Source: Strongylocentrotus droebachiensis (lineage: Eukaryota > Echinodermata > Echinoidea > Camarodonta > Strongylocentrotidae). Taken from it: a stretch of 64,000 nucleotides of DNA. The translations under genes were made by a program, and so were the position numbers. Numbering within the stretch: position 1 is the first letter of the stretch; every line of letters begins with the position of its first letter. Where the stretch lies: assembly GCA_035222895.1 (NCBI GenBank), contig JAVYIG010004962.1, forward strand, positions 83,620 through 147,619, given 5' to 3'. Positions 24,815-37,700 of the stretch are shown piece by piece. The notes under the pieces are model-generated. The model worked only from the letters and a program-made list of their open reading frames with translations. It did no database searches and was not told where the DNA came from.

Positions 24815-25480
24815 TTTGCACAGCATGGGTTTTGTTTCTATATTTAATGATTGATATGATTATGGTCACGTGATACACCCGCTTCGATATGATCATTGTG
24901 TGAGAATTAGCATATTTTGTGCTTTAACTTGCAAAAAAGACAACAATAACAACAACAACAAAACTTCCTCCTAGGTTATTGTAAAGTATTTAACTACAAA
25001 AATCAATGCAAAAAGTACGAGTGAGAGTATGGGTGAGATAGACAAAAGAAACAAATGTGCAGATATCCCCGTGGAACAAATATTTCATCTTGGACATATA
25101 TTTCCACCCCCCCTCTCCTGTATCATCCTTTAGCTCCCTCCTTTTTCTCCATCATCTATTCATTTCTCTCTTGCCCTCACTCCCTTCTCTCTCTCTCTCT
25201 CTCTTTCTATATATATTTTCCAGCCCCCCCCTCTCTCCCTCCTTTTTCTCGATCATCTATTCATTTCTCTCTTGCCCTCCCTCCCTTATCTCCCTTTACC
25301 CCCTTCTTTTTCACCCCTTCCCTAGCTCTGTCGTTTCTGCTATACCTCTCACCATGTTTCTCGTCTTCTCTATCTCTCTCTCTCTCTCTCTTACTCACTT
25401 ACTCCTGTTCCCCCGTAATACAATTCTATCACTATGTTCACTCAGGTATTGCTGTGGATGCATTTATTAACTTTATTTCA

Positions 25481-25560
25481 TACCACACCATTGTTTAGCA
25501 CGACATTGTTTGGAACCAGCAACCATGACAACTTCGCCAGTATGACGTCACACTTAGGTA
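25481..25560 (+). repeat. 80-bp duplicated segment, copy 2 (with TGACGTCA)
   Basis: The partner of 21461-21540; the TGACGTCA at 25543-25550 is conserved. Confidence 0.65.
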
Positions 25561-26324
25561 CTCTTTTACAAGAACTGAAAGAATTACGAAGACGTAGGGG
25601 TTAACCTGTATGTCAAGACAAACTTCATGTTTACAGTACAGCAGCATATCCTAGTCACATTGACGAGGCCAATGCAAGACCGACAATGGACCGAACGATA
25701 AAATTAGTTGACGTGAATGGCCAAAATATTGTAGATTATGTCCGATACACTGTTTTGATATGTATTTCCGTAAGGCATTTTAAAACACGTTTTAAACTTC
25801 ATTCAGACATTTTTGTGAGTTTGCTGTGTCAGACAGAGGGTGAAGAAAAGCGTTACGGCTACTGGAAGACTTCATTCCTGACATTTCTGACATGCATATT
25901 TGGTCTAAGATTATACAAGCGTACGAGTGTCCTGTCACTCATAATTTCATATAAAGAGAGTTTCACACATTTACATAAAAATATCACCTGAGACAATTTC
26001 AACACTATATCACCATACCTATATTATGTTATGATCCAATAATATACATGATATATTAAACACTCACGACACAAAATATTGCATATTGTCAAATAGTGCA
26101 GTGTAGTTATTCTTCCGCGCTTTCTACAGTCCTCTTTTCTCTACAATACAAGACAAACACCCTCCATCAAATCTGCCAATAAATCTATTAAGTTCCAAAT
26201 ATGAGTGTAAATGTTTCTTTCATCCTATGTTTATACCATCAATCAGTGTCAAGACAGGGGTGTGGAGAGAACGTTAATTCATAGGATTTCATTGCACGGG
26301 TTTACGAGAAGCAAATCATTGCAC

Positions 26325-28072
26325 TCAATATTTAGTACCGGTGACTTCTTCATATGCAGGTGGTGGTGTCAAAGGGGGTATATAGTAACCCCCATCCATG
26401 GGGGGTGCGCTCGGTACTCCTAATCCTGCATGAGAAAGGGGGTGTTGATTAGGATCACCTATGGTCGGATGCGACTGTTCTGTGGATGCCTGAGGGTGAG
26501 GGTGATCCGTGGGCTGGTAAGGAGCGCCATAAGGTGGTGCCATGGATGATATTTGTGGAGGATAAGGTGCAGCTGGTTGCGGGGGATATTGATTGGTGGC
26601 AGCGGTGGGATTGTAACCTGGTTGAGAAGGTGCAGGATAAGCACCTGTTGGTGGAGAAACATGTCCAACGGGGTATGGATAGGGTTGTGTTGGGTGTGGT
26701 GCACAACTAGCAGGTACAGGTGGAGGCATACTCGTGGTTCCACAGTTTGACGCACCATGTTGAACAGGAGAATGTACGTAAACAGGTACATTTGAACTTT
26801 CGACTGGAGCCATCGGAATATGGTTTGATGGTGCTCCTTCAGATGTCTGTGGAGGTGGGTTTTGTGATACTGTTGCGTATTGCTGCTTCTGTCTGGCTTT
26901 TTCACGACGCAAGCACCAACAGCAGCAACAGAAGAAGCAACAAGTTCCCATAATTGTTAAAACCATTGCTACAACGCCGGTTATGATATCCGCAATACTT
27001 GGTGAGCTGCCATATCCACAGGGCACTGTAATGAAAAAAGGAAACGAAACCAATAATCAAAGTCAATGATTGAAAACTGGGTAGTTACGGATATCAACAT
27101 TACAAACACATAATAGTGTGTAAGGAATACCCTTACCTTAAAAGCATTATTATCTTCAAATTCATTAGTCTACTATTCATATTAAGCAGAAGAATGAAAA
27201 TACACAAGAAGATGAAAGTAAAGAAAGTTGGACCATAATGCTGATATAGCTATATAAAAAAACTCAAATAGATATTCAAACAAAAAATGGACAAGGAAAA
27301 AGAAATGTTATTGATACGAGGAATTATTTAGTACCGATCAGAATTCAAATCATGTTTCCATGGCTGTATGCAATGTAATACATTTGTTTTCATTACAAAA
27401 TAACCAGTATTATAACTTTCTCGTGTTTATTAATTATAGCTCATTTATACGGCCAAATCAACTCCACACCGACTCCAAACGGACTGATTTCTGGCCATTC
27501 GTAACGAAAATGTTGGTCCAGTCAGTGTGTAGTCGGTCTGCCTGGTGTCGGTCTTGTATCGGGCTTGTTGGTGTGAGTGATGTATTGCAATGGTTCGAGT
27601 ATAATCACCTGTTTCATTTGAACAACAGATGCCAACGTCTGGAAAAGTAGCACACTGAATATCATTATATAGTAATAGTTGGGAGCAGTGGGTGAAGCGA
27701 TTTTCAGAGCCAGAGCAACTCGCAAAGTAATTTCGTTCCCTTGAGCTACTTCCGAAATAATTATCTGCAAGAACGACTGGGTTAGATGTATTAAGGTCAA
27801 GCTGGCGACAAGCTACGGTTGCTTCGTTGACACTGAATCCAAGGCCACAGAATGACGACCATGAACCAGTCATGTAGATTTCAAGACGCCCTCTTTGATT
27901 GTCCGATCCATTTACAAGTCGTACATCTCCAGACGCAATATACTCTGAAATGAAAAAGATAAAGAAGTACATCGAATTATAAGGGTACTGAGAAAGAAAG
28001 AAAAAAAATTATCGCCACTTGTACCCGAATCAATTAATGTGATTTATACCCTGCCCCCCCCCCCCAACCCCC

Positions 28073-28106
<34 letters not shown>

Positions 28107-29413
28107 TTTATTGTTTATAATAAATATATTAAATAAATACAGGCCAAATATTTGAATTACTGAAAGTGAAACCCCATATCTAGAATTGCCAAAGGTTGGT
28201 CTATATATTTAAAAGTCAAAATGCTGGGGAGGGGGGGGGGGGGGGGGGGGTTTCTTCTCTTTTTCTAGCAATACAACACATTTATTGCTATGTCTATATT
28301 TCGGTCTGACTTACCTCCCTTGCATTCAACTCCGACATCTCGGTCGTGTAGGTATGCTTCAGTACTAACGTTAGTCGTGTAGATTGTACAGTCCTTCAAA
28401 TGGATATCGCCAGGTTTACAGGTGATATCAGCAACCAATACCCTACCAGTACCTGCCCCATACACACTGACGTCTGTCACTGTGTGAGCCTCGGTGAAAG
28501 GCATACGCAACTGACGGCACACCACGGTCGGAAGGTTGGTCATCTTTCCACTTCTCAAAGTGTTCCACATGTTCTCATGATGTATTTCTAGGCGTCCTTC
28601 ACTGGGCGTCTTACCATTCACCAGACGCATATCGCCATCGCCTGTCCATCAAAGAAAATAGTTAGGAATATTTTAATCTGAATAAATTAGCATTCATGAT
28701 ATTTAGTACAATATCAAGAAATTATAATGATTTGTTTGAATGAATATTGAATGTGCAAATAGTGTAATAATAGTGTACATCTTTCATTTAAATGCGTTAG
28801 AAATGTGTAAACTGTAAAGATATTTAGGATAATCTTTGACGCATGAGTTGAGCACCACTGATTTAGAAAAGACGTTTGTACGATGGCTACGTAGTTTCAG
28901 TCAAGACATATAAATATATTAATTATTTTGTTATAATTCTAAGTTTAGGCTATTCAATGTAAAACATTCACTTAAGCAGCAGCACAAGATTATGTATCTA
29001 TGATTGATTCAATGTCATCTATAAAGACAAGTACAACTGTAACCCAACCTCGGCAACCTGCCAACAGCTTTCCGTTGAAATACAGAGGCGTATCCAGACA
29101 TAGATGATTAGAGGGACGGACGGAATCCACAACAAATCAGTAACTCTGAGCAGCTCCGCATGCTGAAGGACAGTTGCAAGTCATAAACAAGATTGCAACT
29201 ACTTTTTGTTTAAATCAACTTCATGGAAATTTCGATACCCTAATGAATGTTCCATACCGGTGTTTTGGCTCAGTCAGTAGAGCGTCCGCCTCACAACCGG
29301 GAGGGCGTGGGTTCGAACCTCGGCCGCGTCATACGAAAAGACGTTAAAAGACGGGAGTTGCTGCTACCTTGTTTGTCGGTTTAACTTAATAAAATTTGGA
29401 GTGGACTTTAAAA

Positions 29414-29444
<31 letters not shown>

Positions 29445-30941
29445 AAATATCATGTTGGATTACATAATACCTCATTATCATGTTCGCACATTTCGATAGG
29501 TGACGTATGGCGCCAATTGAAATTGCCTTTGGTTGATTTTTTCGAATGTAGTTGCGATCGCATTTATATTATTGTTTCCAGGGTGGGTACTCAAAATAAT
29601 GTGTTCCTTAGCCTTTAGCATTCTGGGTACGCCTTTACACATGCTTGTCTCATAAATAATATACCTGAACATTTCTCTCACCTGGTTTACAGATGACTCC
29701 GATGTCATTGTCAATCTTTGCCTCTTCTAATCGTTGTTGATTCCAGTTGAATCCTTTGCAGTCAATAAGCCTATCCTCGTTGCCGTCACATTGCGCATTA
29801 GACACGATGACCATTCGGGGATTCCCCTCTCTCCCGAAGGCATTGATCACAGCTTCTGATCTCATACCAGCTAAGCCTAGCTGTCGACATACTACCATGG
29901 AGAGTTTACTGTTCAAAGCTTGTTTAGATATCGCCAGCCACTTCGTATCGTAGTACATCTCCACCCGTCCTTCGGAACTCGTCGTACCGTTGGCGAGACG
30001 TAAGTCACCATCACCTGGTTAAGGAGATATTAATTGAATAGGTATGAATCTAATGGTGAATGGATAGGGGTTGGCGAAATATACCAATACTTTAACTCAT
30101 GACAAATAAAGTATATTACTGGAGCGTCCAGATTGGCATATGATCGTGTCAGACATGAGCTCTATACAAGAATCCAATATTATGATTTTGAAACTATTTT
30201 GTTACCATGGTTACCGGGAGGATAGACAAGCATTGGTTATACTGGGTCGTTACTGGAAATCGAATTTCAGATGTGAAGCTAAAGAAAACTCTGTAGGCAA
30301 ACTTATTTCAATCTTACTTTTATACTCCATACCCCTCGGCAAGTTAACAATACTGAAAAGAAACCTTGATTTTTATTTGTCCCCAGCAATAAGATGATAT
30401 GATCAGAAGATCCCCCTCCAGATCGAGGAGCAGGTGGATTTAACCTGGGCAGCCCCACGTGACATGGACACACTGCAGCTAGAAGTATGCTTATTGATAT
30501 TATATATATATATATATACAGTCAAACCTGCTTTAGTGACCACCTGTCTACAAGGACCACCTGTCTACAATAAGCACATTTTTTGTTTCCCTTGAAAATG
30601 GTTTCCCATTGTAAAGGAACCTGTCTACAAAGACCACCTGTCTACAACAAGCACATTTTTATTTGTTTCCCTTGGGCGGTCGCTGTAGACAGGTTTGACT
30701 GTATTATAACTTCTATATCTTAAACTGGGTGGGGTCTACTCTGTGCCCACCCTATGTTAGATATGCCACTATTCTCGTGACATCTATGGTATAAAAGAAA
30801 GAAAAAAAACCTCATGATAAAGTCAGGGTAAAACAAGATTAAACAACCACGAGCTTACTCACTTTGTGCTAAACTCTTTTCCACCATTAGACTGACGATG
30901 CATATGATGAGAACGAGGGCTGAAGATGATGAAGGAGGCAT
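26325..30941 (-). CDS. SRCR receptor gene A: signal peptide, 3 SRCR domains, TM, Pro/Tyr-rich tail
   Basis: Predicted 591-residue type I membrane protein. Exons in coding order: 30941-30863 (signal peptide, ATG at 30941), 30014-29682 (SRCR1), 28641-28315 (SRCR2), 27944-27609 (SRCR3), 27025-26325 (stalk, TM, tail). All introns are phase 1 and the total is 592 codons with the stop. SRCR marks: DLRLANG, VVCRQLG, CDGNEDRLIDC, GVIC. SRCR1 and SRCR2 have only four Cys; SRCR3 has the WSSFC and QC pair and ends GICC. A stalk Cys (VPCGYG) precedes the TM, followed by a cytosolic Cys cluster and basic patch, QYATVSQ (YxxPhi type), Tyr/Pro/Gln-rich repeats, PSAPP and PPPAYEE. SRCR receptors of invertebrates are often expressed in immune cells, but the ligand is unknown. 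Signal-anchor strength and stalk glycosylation were not computed. Confidence 0.92.
29259..29445 (+). mobile_element. tRNA-derived SINE
   Basis: A tRNA-like head with A box TGGCTCAGTCAGTAG and B box GGTTCGAACC (29310-29319), a SINE body, then a TTATTATTATT tail. The acceptor ends do not pair as in a true tRNA. It lies in the intron between SRCR1 and SRCR2 of gene A, antisense to it. Confidence 0.78.
30519..30701. mobile_element. 183-bp Tc1/mariner-like MITE
   Basis: Ends CAGTCAAACCTG and its inverse CAGGTTTGACTG, with TA flanks. Inside are repeated units of the kind CACCTGTCTACAA with AAGCACATTTTT. It lies in the first intron of SRCR gene A. Confidence 0.8.
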
Positions 30942-31015
30942 TATAATGTGTAGTTACACGATACGGAATGGAGGTGTTTGGTCAGAGCCTTGACAACCGA
31001 TGGAGCAGATTACAG

Positions 31016-31164
31016 GGACCCGTTTCACAAAGCCCTTTTTGAATGAAAAATGACAAATATCAGTGACAAATCTGCTGATAACCAATCAGAAGCAAGGATG
31101 TCAGTAGCTTATAACAACAACTGTCATTTGTCACCGATGACAAGTTTTGTGAAACACCCCCACC
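31016..31164. mobile_element. Foldback element just upstream of SRCR gene A
   Basis: Imperfect inverted ends: GTTTCACAAAG near 31022 against its inverse CTTTTGTGAAAC-like sequence near 31150, plus a second pair around TGACAAAT. It begins about 75 bp upstream of the gene A start codon, so it probably overlaps the promoter or 5' UTR. Confidence 0.6.
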
Positions 31165-34100
31165 AGGAGTAGAAAAACTGAAGAAAAATTCAAATTTCCT
31201 TGACTGTGATTAAAAATAAGCCGCCTTGCAAGCGGGAACCTAAAGGTATAAAGGCAGAATAAAATATTCGGATATACAACTCATACAAGTGTACTGAATA
31301 CATGTACAGTGTATTGGGTTCACTACATTCATCAGAAACCTTGACTTCAGAATTTGCATGGGATTAAATGAGTACAGTATTTTCTATATTCGTTTAAATT
31401 TGGTTTTATTACAATATCACAATCAATACCTTGGAATTTTCATGCTATTAAGGAACGAATTGTTCTGCTCATACACCTAAATTACATGATTAAAGAGGAA
31501 GTCCACCCTTACATTTGATTTGATTTGATTTTTATTTATTCATAATTTTGTATAAATGTATGATCTTATAAATTTAGATGATAATGATATGATAATGACA
31601 CGGTATATACAGAAAAGATGTCGTCTTAAGCAAAAGCTTGAGGTGACTTCCTCTAAGGTTGGCTTGTATATATAGAAGCAGAAAAACGAGCAAAACAAAT
31701 TGGTGAAAATAGATCAATATCCGGTTAAATTAGTTGTGAATTTTTGAAGTTGTCCTCAGTGAACAAATTTACAACACTGTATTGACCGAGGTCCTCTCCA
31801 ATTTGCTCTATACAGAAAATTTCACCAACTTCAATTTTGTTCATTATTGACATTTGTTTAACAATACAATTTCATTTCGGGTGCATGTATGATTGAAAAT
31901 TTGCAAGTTTGCGTTTGATTGATCATAACTTCAAAAATGTTTAACTCCCTTAATTTTAATCGGATTATATTCAAACTTTCACTGACTCGTTCTTCTCAAT
32001 TTTCTGTTTCTTTTAATATCAACTTAATATCAGGGTCGACTTCCCCTTTAAACTTTTTAAATATGATTTGCCATGTTAAGTTGCTCGAAAAAACAAGAGT
32101 TAATAACGTTGGAGTAAGTGTCCTAATATGTACTTGTACATACTTATATGTAATATGTACTTACCTACACACGATGTATACGTATAGACTGTACTCATTT
32201 CATATGGAGCGACCAAATCAAATTGTTTGGTTCCATCCAGAAACAGTCAGCTTAGCCCCGAATATATCTTATCTTAACCCCCTTCCCTCTATCGTTTCCT
32301 TTCTTTCCTTCGTTTCCTGGCATCTGCATGAACAACTGAATCATTGTAAATTGTTATGTTTTTTTGTGTTTTTCGTAACTAAAGAATGAAAGGTGGACTG
32401 GTTGAATTAAGGGCATTAATGATACTATTTAGCCTTAAAATATCACATTGTCAACAAGAAATATAAATCTGGACGAGTTAATTTTTGACATACTTAAAAA
32501 ATTCGGAAGTTGGTAAGAGTATGGATAATTTGGTTGTTAACTTGTATCCAGAGACATCCCTGATAGCTGATATATCATGTCTCATCCAACCTCCCGATCA
32601 CTGTTTTATTATAAGTTTCTCCAGGCTATGCAATGTGCATCGTGATCACATATTGCCATTGACAAGCGATCGCTCTGTGCCGTATACATTTTGTTTCTCA
32701 ATAACCCAAAACACGACGCGTACATAATTATAAACATGTATACTCAGAGTCATATACTTACGTTGTATATCTCCCACAGTTGAGGAGCATGTCCCATATA
32801 CAGCTCTCGCACAACATCTGGCAATCAACATATGACACTAATTATGTTATACTTCACCGGCGACTGTCGACATGCAATCTACTTCCACATTCATGACATA
32901 TACGAGATCCCACCATTCAAACAGTGTACAACTACAATAACAGACCCTAATCATGCTCTATCTACACAGCTTGGTTATGACTATGACTAGTACTATGACT
33001 GAGTTTATATCTTGACCGAGTGCCTCTAGGGCCTCTAGCTCTGCGTTCAGTCTTGATTTTTCACCATCCCACTCTTCTCTCTCTCTCTCTCTCTCCCCTC
33101 CCTCCCTCTATTCCCCTCCCCCTCTCCCCCTTCCCCTCGCTCTCTTTCAATCTACCCGTATTTCGCATGACGTATAATAGTAAGGGTCATCCATTTTGAG
33201 AACCTTGTCCTGTATGAGCTGAATCCGTTCAGTCTATCTTGTATATAGGTCATCGTGATTCACTCTATTCCAACTGTACTGCACGCACGGATCTCTACTA
33301 CTAACAATAACATGTTCTTTGTTTTCAGGTCAATAGCATTACCCATTGGAGCGTGACATTTAATCTTTGTGGAATATTGTTACCCTCTAGGCCTCTGAGC
33401 TGCTGCTGCAAGCGTAATGCATGTAATAATACTAGCATATACTTCGATGTATCATGATCATGTACAGTAACATTATGTATTCATTACGCTATTGATCGTC
33501 TACCAACTAGTACATGTATGGTGAGCTACAATTTGTAAGAGGAGAGAGTGAGAGGAAGTATATAATACTACACGGAGCTGTATACTGTCTACCAATATAT
33601 CACAACGTACTACATACAGGCAGAGATCGAGGTCTCGCCTCCCTGCATACAGCTATACAGGTAAGTCTATAGAGATGCATGAACATTATTTGTATGCCGT
33701 GTATACATGTACAGTGTATATTCTTGCATGCCCGGGTTATTTTCATGATGTTGATCTGAGCATGGACCTAGGTCCATGATCTGAGGGTAGACCTGCATAT
33801 TATAATGTTTAGTCGTGACGCCTATATAGTATAGGATATAAATGTATATATATATATTGAACAAAATCTTGAAGTTTAAATAAAAATGAAGTTGATTTCT
33901 ATTCTACAAATATACCTACTATTATTGTCTTGACACGATAATAATCTATTTTGACTTTATAATAAGATTGAAAATTCTTCTTCATTATATTCTCTCAAGA
34001 TGGCTGCCAATTGGCAATATGGATACATGATGGACTGGGAATGATTTCATGTCAATAAGCTGAATTCGAGAGTGTTACCTTTCCGAAGTCAGTACAACAT

Positions 34101-34724
34101 GCACACAAAATAGAAATACTGTACAAATGGAAATTGATGAATGAGTTAGGTACTATAGGTACTCCAAAAGTTATGTCACATTTTCTTATAAATAATGTGG
34201 ATTTTGACCATCTAAGAACTGATTGGATATTCTAAGAGATGTGAAAAGTTATTCAATGCTCCCTCCTCCTCCCCCCCCTCTCTCTGTATATACAAACATG
34301 CTTTGCATATTACGTTCATTGTGCATAATTATGGATCATGTAATAATAATAATAATTATCCTTGCTTATATAACGCCTAACACTTACTTTATCAGAAGTC
34401 TCTAAGCTCTCTACAATAATGCAGCATAATACTGCAATATATCTATGTTGGATCATGTTTGGGTCATCCTGTATATACACCTGTAACACGATCGAGTGTC
34501 TTACAGGGATGTGTTGACAAAATCGATTTACATGTGAAATGTTAATTTCAAAGAAATCAAGAAGAAAACAAAACTACATTCGTGAAATATTACCTGTTAA
34601 TGTGAGCCATCATTTGGGTCGATTTATTTGCAATATTACGCTGATAATGATCCATAATATTATTATGTTATGCAGCAACTCGGTCCTCCTAGCCTTCATA
34701 ATACGTACGTTCTGAAGTTTAATC
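31165..34724. other. Divergent spacer between SRCR genes A and B
   Basis: The start codons of A (minus, 30941) and B (plus, 34725) face away from each other, so this region should hold both promoters. I see a LINE tail, a CT-rich tract near 33075-33150 and AT microsatellites, but no clear core promoter element. Confidence 0.55.
31510..31870 (-). mobile_element. Likely LINE 3' tail, minus orientation
   Basis: TTTGATTTGATTTGATTTTTATTTATTCATAA on the plus strand is the reverse of an AATAAA plus (AAATC)n LINE end. No coding part is seen. Confidence 0.4.
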
Positions 34725-37700
34725 ATGCCGTTTGTGAGTCTTCGCTTCGTGCTCATCTTATCCACCATCAGTATACTACAAAAGGCATCTGCACTGAGTA
34801 AGACATTGATTTAATTTGTTTCTAAACGTGTTGTATGAAGGACCATTAATTGGTTTCAATTGTCCAGCTGAGCATGATTAGCAATATAATAACAATAATG
34901 ATACAGTACAATAATAATAAACAAGATTTGGAAGGCACAAAATTCACTTGAAATCAAATGCTCATGCAAGGCGCACTAGTAAAAAAAAGAAGAAGATTGA
35001 AATCATATAATTATAATACCAACAACTCGGTTATTATCAATAATGCATAATACGTTTTGCCATGGTTTATTATATTTCCAACCTCGTGTCTTGTGTTTGT
35101 GTTCGTTCGAAGGGATAGATTCATTATTATTTTAACACACGACAGCCAATTTTTTTAAACCAAGATTAAGGTTAGGCTGAAGTTCAAGATCAGGTGTAAA
35201 CATGACCTTTGACCCAGGGTTGCGTTTAACTAAATTAGTAGACCCATGCATATATAGTTACATCGTCTATAGGAATCAATTGGGGATATATTTTTCCCAC
35301 TTTTAAACACTTGTCTTCTTAACCCAGCCAATGGAGATTTACGGCTAGCCAACGGCAACACCACCAAAGGGTGGGTAGAGATCTACTATGACTCTCGATG
35401 GAACACAATAGCTGACCAGTGGGACTACTTTGATATCTCCCAGGTGGTATGTCGACAGCTTGGTTTACCCTTCACGCAAGCTATAGAAGTCAAGGATGTT
35501 TCTACGGTCCGACCTCTTGATAACATTGGGGTCTTGGTTACGACTCCATTCTGTGACGGTGGCGAGGCACGGCTTACAGACTGCCGGCAATTCGAGTGGA
35601 GTTTCCCAACATCTTACCCGCATGACAAAGATACTGGTGTCCATTGCAGAGGAGGTAAGAATCATTAGAATACAAATAATACACAGCAGTGCATGAGGGC
35701 ATTAGTAAGTACTAATGCCTGAACAAAATGATTTGTATTGTTTGTTTTTATAAGATTATGTTTTATTTGTTTTATAAAATGATGTTTAACATGATTTTAC
35801 CTATGCCCGGTCATTATCCAAATTACGGGTTAGGCAAAATAAATGCATGGTCACGTAAAAGCTCTCAACCAATCATTTGATTAGGATCCACGTCATGATC
35901 TTATAAAGATCAATATATTAAACAGCATTGCGTGAATAGTAAAGATTATAACAACAAAATTATCTACACCAACAACACCCTAACAAAAACAACAACAATA
36001 ACAACAGCAACGCAACCACAACACCACCACCACCACCACCACCACCACCACCACTACCACCACCACCATTACCAGCATTACCACAACTACAACCACACTA
36101 CGACAACAAGAACACCACCACCATAACACCACGAACAACATAATTAATAATTATGATAATAATGATGATGATGACTCTGATATGTCTCGTTTTTCAAGGG
36201 TAATCTCTTCCAGGCGCGGATCCACGGGGGGGGGGGCCGACGGGCCCGGCCCCCCCCCCCCCCCCCCGAAAAAAAGGAAAGGAAAGGAAAGAAAAGGAAA
36301 GGAAAGGAAAGGAAAGAAAAAGGGAAGAAAGAAGGGCTAAAACACGAGTTAGGAGTGGACCCAGGGCCCTCACCTATCCGTATATAGGCCAAGCTCCCGC
36401 GGTTCAGCTGGACATGCGCCGAGCTTTGGGTTGTTTTCAGGTCAAACTAGCCCTAATTCGTGTTTTAGGCCTATATATTATGATAGAAACAAAATGCCGA
36501 TGATCTCTCTACACTAGCGTACAAGTTAAAACGTTCAAAAGTATTTCAGGACTCGGTTAACTTCAGGTCCATCTGTCAAATCATCATGCTGTTACACAGT
36601 GTACAGGGTCCGCGGTATGGCGGGGCTGGAGCCCCCCCCTCTTATTTGAAAAAGTATTTTAAAGAGAAATAGAAAGAAACCAACCAAGGGCAATGCCCTG
36701 CAAAATGCATAAAAGCGCGACTTTTACGCGAAAAGTAAGAACACGGAGGCATCGTGAAGCATGTCGGCAAAGCTTCCAAATTCGGCAGTTCGCGGATTCA
36801 TAAAATAAGTTCCGTAAAAGTGGTCGTAAAAGCCTGATTTATTCAGAAAATTACCCATTTTTATCGCCAGAATCTGGGTAAAAACACTGCATTCAGTTGA
36901 ACAGGTGCACAGAAGACGACCTGTCGGTCTAAATTTTTCTCTTTCAATCTGCCCATAATATTTATTATATGTAAATGATACCGAATAAAATTAGTCTCAT
37001 GCACATCGTTTATTAGTGTCACAGATGGGTTGTTACTGTTACACTATATGGACAGATTGGATAGATGCGTAAATCATTAAAAAATAAAATCAGTATACGA
37101 TGCGAAAAGGATTCTTCTCCAGCTTCCGGAAACCAACCTGGGATTTGTGTTGTGTCCTGCAGGACGCCCCATTTTCACCTCTGGTAATTCCCCTTTTTAC
37201 TTTGACATGTGCTCTTTTTCATTTCAAATAAGTGTCATTTCCCCTTTGGATATGTGCCCCCTTTTCGTTTCCCCATAAAAAGTGCTCCTAATTTAAAGGG
37301 ATTAAGAGGAACTTTTCTTTAATTTCACCCAAGTGTGGCTCGCTACGCTCGCTCGTATTTAAAGTTGATATAATTATGGTTCATATTAAAGATCTTTTCA
37401 GTCTTTCATGATTAGATTGTGCTTAAAGGGACTGGGTAACATTGTTCAGATGAGAGATAGTGGTTCTAAGGTAGTGACTTCAATGCTAGATGTACAATTA
37501 AAGATAATCTGAAAATTTGAGTGAAAACGGACTATTATTCATGGTACAAATTGGGAAAAACTGATCTGATCGATTCCATGAATACCAGTGTCCTAAAGAC
37601 TTTTTGTCACAACGGGGTACTATGCGGACTGCACACATAGTCCCACTTCTTGTGTTTACAGTCTTTTCCTCCTATCATAAATTTATGCTGGAAAAAGTCA

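Larger units (their letters stand above)
20896..26324. other. Gene-free interval between NPC1-like gene and SRCR gene A
   Basis: Convergent spacer: the NPC1-like gene ends on the plus strand and gene A ends on the minus strand. It holds 3' UTR candidates, two miniature hAT-like elements, one 104-bp hairpin, a 70-bp inverted repeat pair, an 80-bp duplication, and CT-rich tracts near 25100-25400. Open frames of 60-100 codons here show no domain. Confidence 0.6.

Noticed and set aside
25055..25498. Ser/Leu-rich plus-strand frames
   Set aside because: CT-rich simple sequence; overlapping frames are equally open.
29259..29331. A functional tRNA gene
   Set aside because: Boxes A and B are present, but the ends do not pair as an acceptor stem and a SINE body with a TTA tail follows.
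31919..32389. 156-codon plus-strand frame between genes A and B
   Set aside because: AT-rich with no domain, and next to a LINE tail; nothing supports coding.
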